Assembly: GCF_900660545.1 (NCBI RefSeq)
Contig: NZ_LR214986.1
Coordinates: forward strand, 868,001-932,000
DNA length: 64,000 nt
Direction: 5' to 3'
Source of the DNA: Mycoplasmopsis cynos
Lineage (GTDB): Bacteria > Bacillota_I > Bacilli_A > Mycoplasmatales > Metamycoplasmataceae
Shown here piece after piece: positions 40,541-50,792 of the stretch. The position numbers and the translations under genes are program-made. How positions within the stretch are numbered: position 1 is the stretch's first letter; the number at the start of each line of letters is the position of its first letter. The notes beneath the pieces are model-generated. The model saw only the letters and a list, made by a program, of their open reading frames with translations. It was not told where the DNA came from and ran no database searches.

Positions 40541-42262
40541 ATGAATTTTTCAAGCATATCATTAGCAATAATTTTTGCACTAGCTAGTTTAGCATTATTT
40601 ATTTTTTCTACCAAAAAATTATCATCTTCCTTAAAATCACTCGGAGACACAAAGTTTAAAAAAATATTAAATTTTATTTCAAAAAATAATTTTATGGCTC
40701 TTATTATAGGTGTATTTATAACAACATTAATACAATCATCTGATGGCGCTGTAGCACTTATTATGGGTTTACTAGCAGCGAGGTTTATAAGTTTGAAGGT
40801 CGCGATCGCCTTTTTATTGGGCGCTAACATCGGTACTGCTACTACATCATTAATCGTTTCTTTTCAATCATCATTTGCATTTACTGAATATTTTATTTTA
40901 TTAATGTTTATAGGTGTTTTTGGTTGAATTCTAACAAAAAGAACCAATTGAATTAATATATTTTTAATAATTCTTTCGATTGGAATGATTTTCTTTTCAT
41001 TAAAAATTCTTTCATCATCTGCGGTTGCTATTGTTAAGACTGATTTATTCAAAAAATCAATTGGTGTAGTTGGAATAAATCCTTGACTCGCGTTTATATT
41101 TTCGTTTGCTTTAACAGGAATATTGCAGTCTTCAAGCGCAACTGTCACTTTATATCAAATAGTTTATGCACAGAGTGATAATATTCTTCCAACTAATTCA
41201 GCAATTGCTTTGGTACTTGGTTCAAATGTTGGAACTACCATAACAGGACTAGTTGTTTCATTTACATCAAAAAATAAAAATTCTCAAAAAATTGCAATTA
41301 TTTGAGGAATTACAAATCTAAGCATCTCATTACTTGTTTTACCATTTTTATATCCATTAAATTTCTTTGAAACATTAATCACTTCAATCGTAGATAATTC
41401 AAACAAAACGCTTCAATTATCTATCGCTCACTTGTTGTTTAATTTCATCCTCGTTGGAATATATATATGGTTAATTAAGTATTTAGAAATATTAGTTAAC
41501 AAAATAATTAAAGATGATAATCTAACAACAAATTATCAAATTATACTCCCATATGAACTTATTAATCAAAATGCATTTTTAGCTTTAAAATCTGCTAAAA
41601 AGGCACTTCAAGAGCAAGCAAGAATTTCAAAAAGTGGACTAATGATTCTTGAAAAATACTTAAATACCGGAAATTATAAATTAATTGACAAATATGAAGA
41701 ACTTAGTAATATCATTGATGAAACAAGACGGAATATTTATAATTACTTAATCAAAATAACTTCAAATAATTTATCAACTGAAGAAGCAAAAATACATTTA
41801 TCCTTAGTACTATCTTCTAGATCTGTTGACAAAATTATGACAATAGGATCAAGAGTAATACTAGAATTGAAAAAAGTTAACGATCCTAAAAAACCTCAAA
41901 AATTCATTCTAGATAATGAATTGATCTTAGAAATTAAAAATTTATTAAATATCACATCTAAAATATTAGATAATGTTATTTTTCAATTAGAAGAATTTTC
42001 TCACGAAAGAAGTATATATATTAATGAGCTAAAAGATGATGCTAATAATTTGTCCTTAGAATATGCGAAAACCAATATATATAGATTAAAAACAAACCTA
42101 TCACAAAAACAATTAGAATTCGATTTTGATTATAGTCGTCTACTTAGAGCGATTGAAAGAATCATTCATCATTGTCAAAGAATCGATCAATATATTGCTA
42201 ATGAAGCTATAAAAATAAAAATCAATGAACCCATTGAGCTAAATTATTATGATAGCATTTAA
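40541..42262 (+). CDS. Na/Pi cotransporter family protein with PhoU-like domain
   Basis: A 573-residue membrane protein. The two inverted Na/Pi half-repeats are marked by LIQSSDGAVALIMGL near residue 65 and LQSSSATVTLYQI near residue 195, each in a hydrophobic helix bundle (NIGTATTSLIVSF and NVGTTITGLVVSF match in the same way). Residues ~300-573 form a soluble, helical PhoU-type domain. It would import phosphate with sodium, with the PhoU part regulating it. AAGGA ribosome site. Stands alone and ends in a bidirectional terminator. Confidence 0.9.
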
Positions 42263-42304
42263 AAACAAAACTCTAGATTTATTTATTCTAGAGTTTTGTT
42301 TTTA
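42260..42304. terminator. Bidirectional terminator between convergent genes
   Basis: Perfect 18-bp stem (42260-42277 with 42287-42304), 9-nt loop. Confidence 0.85.
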
Positions 42305-42308
42305 AAAA

Positions 42309-42983
42309 TTAATTGAGTGTTATATTTTGGCCATTTTCAATTTCGATCTTGCTTTCTGATATTAAATTATTGTCATAACTCAATTTAGATACTTGAACTA
42401 AAATTCTTTGATATGGCTTGTCTTTCTTTTCAAGCTTTAAAGTGAAAACCACTTCATTAGCAATGCTTCCTTTTTTACCAGAAACCAATTCGCTTTTTGT
42501 CTTTTTATCAGCTTCGCTTGAACCAAACTTATCGACTACTTCAATATTTAATTTATATAATTCAGCTTTTGGTTGATATGCTTTATCATCAAAGTTTAAC
42601 GCAATAGTTATTTCATCATTTTTAGAAGCTTTAATTGACAAGCTATGTTTTTTAGCAAGTACGTCCATTACTTCTTTACTTTTGGTTTTTGAATTTCCAG
42701 CATCATCAATTCCTTTTTCCTTTTCTTTTTCATCAGTATTAGGTGTTTTATGACCATGTATTTGACGATCGAAGTCCTCTTTAGTGATATCTTTATTTAT
42801 TTTTTTGTCAGGTTTTGACCCTTTTTCGGTCTTAGTACCAGAATTATCTTGCCCTGTTTGTGGGGTTTTAGGCCCTTGTTTAGGTTTTTCCTCTTTAGGT
42901 GAACATGCTACAATACTAGCACCCATTAGTGTAGTGATCGATAATAGACCAAGGCCGCTGAATATTTTTTTATACTTCTTCAT
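42309..42983 (-). CDS. Lipoprotein, divergent partner of the repeat lipoprotein
   Basis: A 224-residue lipoprotein with signal MKKYKKIFSGLGLLSITTLM and Cys27, so related at the N-terminus to the five lipoproteins at 6.6-14 kb. A Gly/Thr/Lys-rich linker leads to a ~130-residue globular part with beta strands (DEITIALNFDDKAYQPKAEL, NEVVFTLKLEKKDKPYQRIL). No known domain recognised. The first ~95 bp are nearly identical to the divergent gene at 44064. Upstream lies a T17 tract next to the GAACTTGT motif. Confidence 0.88.
   Translation of the reverse strand: MKKYKKIFSGLGLLSITTLMGASIVACSPKEEKPKQGPKTPQTGQDNSGTKTEKGSKPDKKINKDITKEDFDRQIHGHKTPNTDEKEKEKGIDDAGNSKTKSKEVMDVLAKKHSLSIKASKNDEITIALNFDDKAYQPKAELYKLNIEVVDKFGSSEADKKTKSELVSGKKGSIANEVVFTLKLEKKDKPYQRILVQVSKLSYDNNLISESKIEIENGQNITLN
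42891..42983 (-). repeat. Inverted repeat, left copy (lipoprotein 5' end)
   Basis: 93 bp matching 44064-44156 in inverted orientation with four differences, including a 59-bp perfect block (42916-42974 against 44073-44131). Confidence 0.9.
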
Positions 42984-43142
42984 AATTTGTAGAAACTCCT
43001 ATAATTATTTACTTAACTACTTAAAAAACAAAAATGCTTATAAATTCAATTTATTGAATTTCTATTTTATAAATTAAAAAATCAATCGATATTTTAATTC
43101 TAATGAACTAATTAAACCGTTGATAACATGTGTTATAAAGTG

Positions 43143-43167
43143 ACAAGTTCTTTTTTTTTTTTTTTTT
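43143..43167 (-). promoter_or_regulatory. Homopolymer with GAACTTGT motif, lipoprotein at 42309
   Basis: Sense strand: A17 (43151-43167) followed by GAACTTGT, 168 nt upstream of the start codon. The conserved TTGCGA/TATAAT core of the five-gene cluster is not kept; another -10 must be used. Confidence 0.6.
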
Positions 43168-43866
43168 AGATAAAAAAAATATTATAATGCAATAAAACAT
43201 AGGCATCTATATAGAATAATATTAAAAGTTAATGAAAATGTTGTCTTTTTTGCTTTTAACAATTTCAAAAGGAAAAAATATAATTATTTAATTTCCATAA
43301 TACATTCAATTCTTATAAATAAATGTCTAAAATCAAACTTAGATTATTCTTAAATTTCATATATTAAACAAAAAGCGAAGAAGATATTATTAATAGAATA
43401 GATAACTAAAGAAAATAATTATGTTATTGATATAAATATCATTATATAAATTCAATATAAAAAATTTATACAAACTCAACATTGAAGTTAAAAATTAAAC
43501 AACAAGTTTAGTTTCACATCATTTTTTATGTTCTTACTTTTCTACAAAATCCTTTTATATCATATAGGAATTAATATTAGTTATGTAAATAATATTTAAA
43601 CATCTCATTTCATTAATTTAAAAACACTCAGAATAAAATTGTGTTTATAAAAACAATAGGTTATTATTAAATTTACATAATTTTAATTAAAATATTTCTA
43701 TAAATTCATAATGAGAAATAAAAATAATAAATAAATATATATGAAAATATAAAAATAATGAAGTTACTTGCAAAAATAAAGATTAATAAAAATTAATTTA
43801 TTAATTAAATTTTTCTCTTATTATATAGGACAATTTAACAATTTATCAATTGTATTACATTTTATT

Positions 43867-43893
43867 AAAAAAAAAAAAAAAAAAGGAACTTGT
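43867..43893 (+). promoter_or_regulatory. Homopolymer with GGAACTTGT motif, lipoprotein at 44064
   Basis: A18 (43867-43884) followed at once by GGAACTTGT, 171 nt upstream of the next ATG. No clear TATAAT follows at the usual distance. Confidence 0.6.
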
Positions 43894-44002
43894 CTATTTT
43901 CTAGCTGATAGTTTTACGTTTGAGCACGAATAAAAAAATAAAATTTTTTTGAACATTTAAATATTTTTACTAAATTTAATATTTATATTGCTTATTTATA
44001 AG

Positions 44003-44019
44003 TTTTTTTTTTTTTTTTT
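44003..44019 (+). repeat. T17 homopolymer in the lipoprotein leader
   Basis: 17 T on the sense strand, 44 nt before ATG 44064, flanked by AAGT...AAGTA. It lies where the sister genes have a TATTTTTAACAATTTTT stretch. Confidence 0.85.
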
Positions 44020-44063
44020 AAGTAACAAATCTTTAACTATTATAAGGAGAATTTTTAAAAATC

Positions 44064-44156
44064 ATGAAAAAATATAAAAAAATATTCAGCGGCCTTGGTC
44101 TATTATCGATCACTACACTAATGGGTGCTAGCATTGTAGCATGTTCACCTAAAGAA
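44064..44156 (+). repeat. Inverted repeat, right copy (lipoprotein 5' end)
   Basis: Inverted match to 42891-42983; see the left copy. The two copies flank the promoters of both genes. Confidence 0.9.
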
Positions 44157-45038
44157 GAAAAAGCTGATAAAGCTAAGGCTGAAAAGGAAAAAGCTGATAA
44201 AGCTAAGGCTGAAAAGGAAAAAGCTGATAAAGCTAAGGCTGAAAAGGAAAAAGCTGATAAAGCTAAGGCTGAAAAGGAAAAAGCTGATAAAGCTAAGGCT
44301 GAAAAGGAAAAAGCTGATAAAGCTAAGGCTGAAAAGGAAAAAGCTGATAAAGCTAAGGCTGAAAAGGAAAAAGCTGATAAAGCTAAGGCTGAAAAGGAAA
44401 AAGCTGATAAAGCTAAGGCTGAAAAGGAAAAAGCTGATAAAGCTAAGGCTGAAAAGGAAAAAGCTGATAAAGCTAAGGCTGAAAAGGAAAAAGCTGATAA
44501 AGCTAAGGCTGAAAAGGAAAAAGCTGATAAAGCTAAGGCTGAAAAGGAAAAAGCTGATAAAGCTAAGGCTGAAAAGGAAAAAGCTGATAAAGCTAAGGCT
44601 GAAAAGGAAAAAGCTGATAAAGCTAAGGCTGAAAAGGAAAAAGCTGATAAAGCTAAGGCTGAAAAGGAAAAAGCTGATAAAGCTAAGGCTGAAAAGGAAA
44701 AAGCTGATAAAGCTAAGGCTGAAAAGGAAAAAGCTGATAAAGCTAAGGCTGAAAAGGAAAAAGCTGATAAAGCTAAGGCTGAAAAGGAAAAAGCTGATAA
44801 AGCTAAGGCTGAAAAGGAAAAAGCTGATAAAGCTAAGGCTGAAAAGGAAAAAGCTGATAAAGCTAAGGCTGAAAAGGAAAAAGCTGATAAAGCTAAGGCT
44901 GAAAAGGAAAAAGCTGATAAAGCTAAGGCTGAAAAGGAAAAAGCTGATAAAGCTAAGGCTGAAAAGGAAAAAGCTGATAAAGCTAAGGCTGAAAAGGAAA
45001 AAGCTGATAAAGCTAAGGCTGAAAAGGCTAAAAAGTAA
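44064..45038 (+). CDS. Lipoprotein built from 29 ten-residue repeats
   Basis: A 324-residue lipoprotein: signal peptide with Cys27 as in the divergent gene, SPKEE, then 28 copies of KADKAKAEKE, one KADKAKAEKA, and KK. There is no other domain. The composition (K, A, E, D only) predicts one very long, highly charged helix, perhaps a rigid rod away from the membrane. The DNA units are identical, so the array must be recent or homogenised and its length is probably unstable. ATAAGGAG is 12 nt upstream of ATG. A strong terminator follows. Function unknown; spacing, shielding or decoy roles are guesses. Confidence 0.88.
   Translation: MKKYKKIFSGLGLLSITTLMGASIVACSPKEEKADKAKAEKEKADKAKAEKEKADKAKAEKEKADKAKAEKEKADKAKAEKEKADKAKAEKEKADKAKAEKEKADKAKAEKEKADKAKAEKEKADKAKAEKEKADKAKAEKEKADKAKAEKEKADKAKAEKEKADKAKAEKEKADKAKAEKEKADKAKAEKEKADKAKAEKEKADKAKAEKEKADKAKAEKEKADKAKAEKEKADKAKAEKEKADKAKAEKEKADKAKAEKEKADKAKAEKEKADKAKAEKEKADKAKAEKEKADKAKAEKEKADKAKAEKEKADKAKAEKAKK
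44160..45029 (+). repeat. Tandem array, 29 units of 30 bp
   Basis: In-frame units starting AAAGCTGATAAAGCTAAGGC. The first 28 units are identical at every base; the 29th differs only at its end. No stop codon occurs on the opposite strand either, in one frame. Confidence 0.97.
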
Positions 45039-45050
45039 AAAAATTTTTTT

Positions 45051-45088
45051 ATTTTCAAAAACCGCGCAAAAGCGCGGTTTTTGAAAAT
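45051..45088. terminator. Strong GC-core terminator
   Basis: Perfect 17-bp stem (45051-45067 with 45072-45088) with a GCGCGG core and 4-nt loop, preceded by T7 and with a T run in the right arm. Confidence 0.85.
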
Positions 45089-45157
45089 AAATATTTTATA
45101 AACTATATATTAAATAATCAACATAAATATAGATTTCAACTTTTTCTCATTTAATGA

Positions 45158-45163
45158 TATAAT
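45158..45163 (+). promoter_or_regulatory. -10 box of tRNA-Thr
   Basis: TATAAT, 12 nt before the mature tRNA 5' end; a weak TTTCAA lies 18 nt further upstream. Confidence 0.6.
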
Positions 45164-45175
45164 AATCAAGCAAAA

Positions 45176-45251
45176 GCCGTCATAGCTCAGTCGGCAGAGC
45201 ACATCCATGGTAAGGATGGGGTCGCTGGTTCAAGTCCAGTTGTCGGCACCA
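45176..45251 (+). tRNA. tRNA-Thr (anticodon GGT)
   Basis: 76 nt with encoded CCA. Acceptor stem GCCGTCA/TGTCGGC with one T-T mismatch, D arm GCTC/GAGC, anticodon stem CATCC/GGATG around loop ATGGTAA (anticodon GGT, reads ACC and ACU), variable loop GGGTC, and T arm GCTGG-TTCAAGT-CCAGT. It is a single gene with its own -10 box. Confidence 0.95.
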
Positions 45252-45273
45252 TATCTATTTATTAGACTAATTA

Positions 45274-45301
45274 AAAAAATCAGTTTAATAGCTGATTTTT
45301 T
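45274..45301. terminator. Bidirectional terminator, tRNA-Thr and trxA
   Basis: Perfect 10-bp stem (45274-45283 with 45292-45301), A run left and T run right. Confidence 0.75.
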
Positions 45302-45304
45302 TAA

Positions 45305-45613
45305 TTATTTTAAAAAACTATCTAGTTCACTTAATAAGTCATCATAAGTTCTATATCCGACTAAATCTTTTATCATAGAACCATCTTGATAAACTTGTGT
45401 ATAAGGAATAGCTCTAACACCTGATTCTGTTGCAAATTCCTTATTTTCTTCAATGTTAACCCTTAAAATTTCTACACCATTTTTATCTGCTAGTTCTTCT
45501 AATGTAGATTTATACATTTTACATGGTCCACAATATAAAGCGTGAAATACTAAAAGTTTTTTTCCTGTTTTGATTTCATTTTTTGCTTCTTGTGCATTTA
45601 TTTCACGTAACAT
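45305..45613 (-). CDS. trxA: Thioredoxin
   Basis: A 102-residue thioredoxin with the active site YCGPCKMY; the usual Trp before CGPC is Tyr. The cis-Pro loop is RAIPYTQVY and the C-terminal YRTYDDLLSEL helix is present. It reduces protein disulfides and serves MsrB. AGAGGT lies upstream of ATG. Single gene; its partner trxB is not in the window. Confidence 0.95.
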   Translation of the reverse strand: MLREINAQEAKNEIKTGKKLLVFHALYCGPCKMYKSTLEELADKNGVEILRVNIEENKEFATESGVRAIPYTQVYQDGSMIKDLVGYRTYDDLLSELDSFLK

Positions 45614-45721
45614 ATTTACCTCTTTTCTGATTTGAAAAAATTATACAATATAAAAATAAAAAAGTAAAAAATAACTTTTTTATTTAAATTTGCATAAAAA
45701 AGTTATTTTTTGGTAAATCTA

Positions 45722-47101
<1,380 letters not shown>

Positions 47102-47193
47102 CATTTCCTTTCTAATCATAAAGATATAAATATTTTACTATTATTTATTAATTTTCAATTATTTTTAAGCATTGAATGTGATTAGTCTAAATA

Positions 47194-48564
47194 TTATTTT
47201 TGTAATTCTAAAACAAATTCAACTAATGTAGCAATTAATGGACCTTGTGGTTCTCCATTGATATCAGCTGTTCCGGCTATATCACAATGAATAAAATCAA
47301 CATCTTTAGTAAATTCTTTTAAAAACATTGCTGCTTGTGAAGAATCTTGTCTAACAATTTTTGATCAACTTGCTAAATCAGCAACTTTTGAACTTTCATT
47401 TCCCTTATGAAAATCCTTGTGTAAAGGCATTCTTCAAACTTTTTCTTGTGCTGTCTGAGCTGCCTTTTCAAATATTGCTCACTTAGTTTCATTAGTTGAT
47501 CAGATACCTGAAAACACATTAGATAACGAGGTTAAAATAGACCCAGTTAAAGTTGCAACATCTACAATTGTTGTTGCATTTAATCTGTCAGCTGCATAAA
47601 ATATTCCATCAGCTAATACCAAACGACCTTCGGCATCAGTATCAACAACCTCAACTCATTTACCGCTCATTGATTGGTAAACATTTTCAGGCAATGAAGC
47701 ATCTGCATTAATTCTATTATCGGTAATACACATAATTGCTGAAACATTTACTTTTGCTTTTAATTCAGCTAATGTCTTAACAGTATAAGCAGCAACAACT
47801 GAACCAGACATATCAAACTTCATTCCATCCATATAATAACCTTTAGTATTAACACCACCAGTATCAAATGTGATACCCTTACCAACTATTGATGTATGTT
47901 CTTTTGATTTTTTATCTCCTCTATATGAAATAACAACAACTCTTGGTTCATGAGTGCTTCCTTTATTTACAGAAAGCAAGAGTCCCATATTAAGATCTTT
48001 TATTTCTTTTTTAGTTAAAACTTCAACTTTTAAACCATCTATACCGGAAAAATCATTTACAATTTCAGAAGCTAACATTTCTGAATTTAGGAAATTCTCG
48101 GGCATAATTTGTAAATTTCTTGCTTTATTAACATTGAGCGCAATTAGTTCAAATTTCTTAATTAATTTTTGGACTTCAAGTGTTTCATTTTTTACTAAAA
48201 TGCCAATTTGTTTGGTTTCAAATTTTGCTTTTTTATCAATTGACTTTTTAAATAATTCAGCTTTTGCAAAAATAGTTTTAGTAATAAACATTCTTAATAA
48301 TTTTGAATACTCAAAATGTTTACTGAATTCTTCAATATCAATCAGATAATCTCTTTGATGTGAATTTGCAAATGATAAAAATCAATTGCAAAATTCAAAT
48401 CAAGTTTGGTGTTTAGTATCAAAATACACATATGATGTTTTATTAACTAAATCATCAGTAATACTAAAATTTTTCTTTCCAACAAGTTCTGGAAAAATTT
48501 CCCCTTCAAAAGCTGGTTTTAATAATTGCATCTTTTCGTTAATTTCTTTATAAATTTTTAACAT
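47194..48564 (-). CDS. Leucyl aminopeptidase (M17), copy 2
   Basis: A 456-residue paralogue of the gene at 45722. The catalytic core is kept: GKGITFDTGGVNTKG, MKFDMSGSV and [13 protein letters not shown], with the same metal ligands. Differences cluster in the N-terminal domain and around the substrate pocket (GVNTKGYYMDG against GYSLKPSRSMLG), so substrate preference may differ. The start ATG 48564 lies 7 nt inside the YigZ-like gene, and AAGGAGA precedes it. Seven or more TGA Trp codons. Confidence 0.9.
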
Positions 48565-48944
48565 ATCTTCTCCTTATTTTTTATATAATTTTCTATTGCA
48601 AGTTTTGCAGATTCTCGATAAGCTTTTATTAACCCGCCTGCTCCTAGCATAATTCCGCCAAAATATCTCACAACAACAACCAAAACATTATTTAAATTTT
48701 TAATTTTTATAATTTCATAAATTGGTCTTCCTGCTGTATTTTTAGGTTCTCCATCATCATGAAATCCAGCACTTTGATTGCCGTTTTTATTTATTGAATA
48801 ACTATAACAAATATGTCTTGATTTTTTATGCTCTAATTGTAATTTTTGAATTATTTCTTTAATTTCTTTTTTATCACTTATTTCAAAAATATATGATAAA
48901 AAAGTTGATTTTTTAACAATTATTTTAAACTCGTCATTAATCAA
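48558..48944 (-). CDS. YigZ/IMPACT-family protein (short)
   Basis: A 128-residue protein matching the N-terminal catalytic-like domain of YigZ/IMPACT: KKSTFLSYIF, HKKSRHICYSY, GFHDDGEPKNTAGRPIYEII and VVVVRYFGGIMLGAGGLIKAY. The usual C-terminal ~70-residue domain is missing. The best start is TTG 48944, preceded by AAAAGGTG at 6 nt, and overlaps the rbgA stop; no ATG in this frame is placed well. Members are linked to translation control, but their role in bacteria is unclear. Confidence 0.85.
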   Translation of the reverse strand: MINDEFKIIVKKSTFLSYIFEISDKKEIKEIIQKLQLEHKKSRHICYSYSINKNGNQSAGFHDDGEPKNTAGRPIYEIIKIKNLNNVLVVVVRYFGGIMLGAGGLIKAYRESAKLAIENYIKNKEKIC

Positions 48945-49788
48945 ATGTTACACCTTTTAAATTTTTAACTCATTGAATAAAGTGTCTTTGAGCTTTAATA
49001 ATATCTAATTTACCTTGATCTTTGAAGAATTTAAATATTTCAGCATATTCTCTAAATAAACTATAAATTTCAATTTCATCATTTGATGGTTTCAATCCTA
49101 GCTTAATAAGTTTTTCAGGATAATATTTTGAAACTAGTTCATAAATTTTACAAGCTACAAATTCTACCGGAAAGTTTTCTGCCTTAATTGAACCGACTGC
49201 TAAAAGTTTTATTGCCGGTTCTTGATCATTAAATTTAGGTAACAAAATTCCTGGCGTATCTAAAAATAAATACTCTCCATTTACAACTCATTTTTTTTCT
49301 CTTGTAACTCCTGGAAAATTAGCTACTTTCAATACTGCTTTATTAGAAACTAAATTTATTAAGGTGCTCTTTCCGCAATTAGGAACTCCCACAACAAATG
49401 ATTTTATCTTTGTTTGAATCATTCCTTTCGCTTTATTTTTTAAAATTCTTTCTTGACTCATTTCTTTTAATTTAGATAAAATCATTTTCTTAGATGAAGT
49501 ATTTCTTAAATCAAGTCATAATAAATTTTCGCCTTTAAATCTACTTGAAATTAAATCTCTTTTCTTTTGATCCATTAAATCACTTTTAGTAATAATAAAT
49601 AAGCGTGGTTTATGTGGGGCAATTAAATCAAAATCCTCATTGTATGAACTTATTGGACATCTAGCATCTAAAACAACGATAAAAATATCGGCTAAATTAG
49701 ATATATCTTTTATTTCTCTAATTCCTTTTGCCATATGTCCTGGATATCATTGAACTAGATTATGCGGTTTTTCTAGGTTTTCGTTCAT
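48937..49788 (-). CDS. rbgA: Ribosome biogenesis GTPase RbgA/YlqF
   Basis: A 283-residue circularly permuted GTPase for late 50S assembly. The motif order is G4 (ITKSDL), G1 (GVPNCGKST), G2 area (FPGVTREKKW) and G3 (LDTPG), as expected for the permuted family, then a C-terminal helical domain. Start ATG 49788 restores the N-terminal VQWYPGHMAKGIREI motif typical of YlqF. The frame is interrupted three times by TGA Trp in the standard code. It overlaps the DivIVA-like gene by 29 nt and the YigZ gene by 8 nt. Confidence 0.95.
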
Positions 49789-50065
49789 CGTTTACTTTCT
49801 CCAATTGTTTTAATGTAGTTTTATATCTTTGGATCTCAAATTCTGCTTTATTTAATTCATTAGTCTTATTAAATAACTCTTTTTCTAACAATTCCATTTT
49901 TTGTTTTAATTCTTCATTGTCACTATTAATTACTTTCACTCATGAAATTATCTTTTTTACAAATTCATCAATTTCATGCACATTATATCCATCCAATGAA
50001 ATAGTGAACTCATTTTTTTCAATTCAAGAAATTAATTGATCTATTTTTGTTAAATCGTTATTCAT
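49760..50065 (-). CDS. Small DivIVA/GpsB-like coiled-coil protein
   Basis: A 101-residue protein. The N-terminal part FTISLDGYNVHEIDEFVKKI resembles the conserved membrane-binding start of DivIVA (Phe, GY, VD pattern), and the rest is a coiled coil (NSDNEELKQKMELLEKELFN) with a basic tail. A role in cell pole or division marking would follow from the family, but the match is short. Overlaps the methyltransferase gene before it by 8 nt and rbgA after it by 29 nt. Two TGA Trp codons. Confidence 0.65.
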
Positions 50066-50792
50066 CTTTACTCCTATTATAAACCTTATCTAATACAATA
50101 CCAGCAGAAATAGCTACATTAAGACTTTCAAATTCAATTGGAATATAAATATTTAAATCAGAAAGTTTTTGAATATTTGGTCTAATTCCATTTGCTTCAT
50201 TACCAAAAACAATTACCATTTTATCTTCTACAAATTTTATTGAATTAAGAACTTGGGCATTTTTATTTAAAAGTGTCTCATAAATTGTATAATCATTATT
50301 TTTTAATTTAATCAATTCACTTTCAAGATCATTTGTTTCAATAATATTTAATTTGAATAATGCACCTTGACTAGCTCTTATTACTTTATCATTAAAAACA
50401 TCTAAATTTTCAATAATTACAGTATCAAAATTAAAGGCCTTTGCAATTCTAATAATTGTTCCAACATTACCTGGATCTTGAAGATTATTTAAAGCTACAA
50501 CCTTTTTTATTGGATATTTACGTAATTTTCTTTTATCACAAACAGCAATTACTTTCTGAGGTGTTGTTGTTTGTGATAAATAACTAATTATGTCATAACT
50601 AACTTTTGTTGAATTTTGATAAAAATTAGAATCTTCAGTTTCTAAAATTTCAACAACTATATCCTTTGTTAAAGCTTCATTAACAAGATGATATCCACTA
50701 ATCAAAAAAAGATTAGACTCTTTCCGAAATTTTTTATTATGAAGTTTTTTTAATTCTTTTATTTTAATATTCTGTTTGCTTGTCAAAATCAT
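50058..50792 (-). CDS. TrmH-family (SpoU) rRNA/tRNA 2'-O-methyltransferase
   Basis: A 244-residue SPOUT methyltransferase with an N-terminal substrate-binding part (KIKELKKLHNKKFRKESNLF) and the three SpoU motifs: LNNLQDPGNVGTIIRIAKAF, MVIVFGNEANGI and IYIPIEFESLNVAISAGIVL. It transfers a methyl group from SAM to a ribose 2'-OH in RNA. It is like RlmB or the Bacillus YsgA type; the site cannot be told. Overlaps trmL by 29 nt. Confidence 0.9.
   Translation of the reverse strand: MILTSKQNIKIKELKKLHNKKFRKESNLFLISGYHLVNEALTKDIVVEILETEDSNFYQNSTKVSYDIISYLSQTTTPQKVIAVCDKRKLRKYPIKKVVALNNLQDPGNVGTIIRIAKAFNFDTVIIENLDVFNDKVIRASQGALFKLNIIETNDLESELIKLKNNDYTIYETLLNKNAQVLNSIKFVEDKMVIVFGNEANGIRPNIQKLSDLNIYIPIEFESLNVAISAGIVLDKVYNRSKDE

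Larger units (their letters stand above)
42984..44063. other. AT-rich divergent intergenic region
   Basis: 1,080 bp between the start codons of two divergent lipoprotein genes. It holds three homopolymer tracts and two copies of a GAACTTGT motif. Between about 43170 and 43860 I find no gene, RNA or strong hairpin, only AT-rich sequence with scattered -10-like boxes. Confidence 0.7.

Noticed and set aside
44160-45029. CRISPR array, suggested by 30-bp regular repeats
   Set aside because: Repeats are directly adjacent without spacers, in frame, and code for a lipoprotein. No cas genes nearby.
44033-45058. A 341-codon open frame opposite the repeat lipoprotein, encoding a hydrophobic SALALSAFSF-type repeat
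   Set aside because: It exists only because the 30-bp unit has no stop on either strand. It has no ribosome site, and its ends are the antisense of the real signal peptide and terminator.
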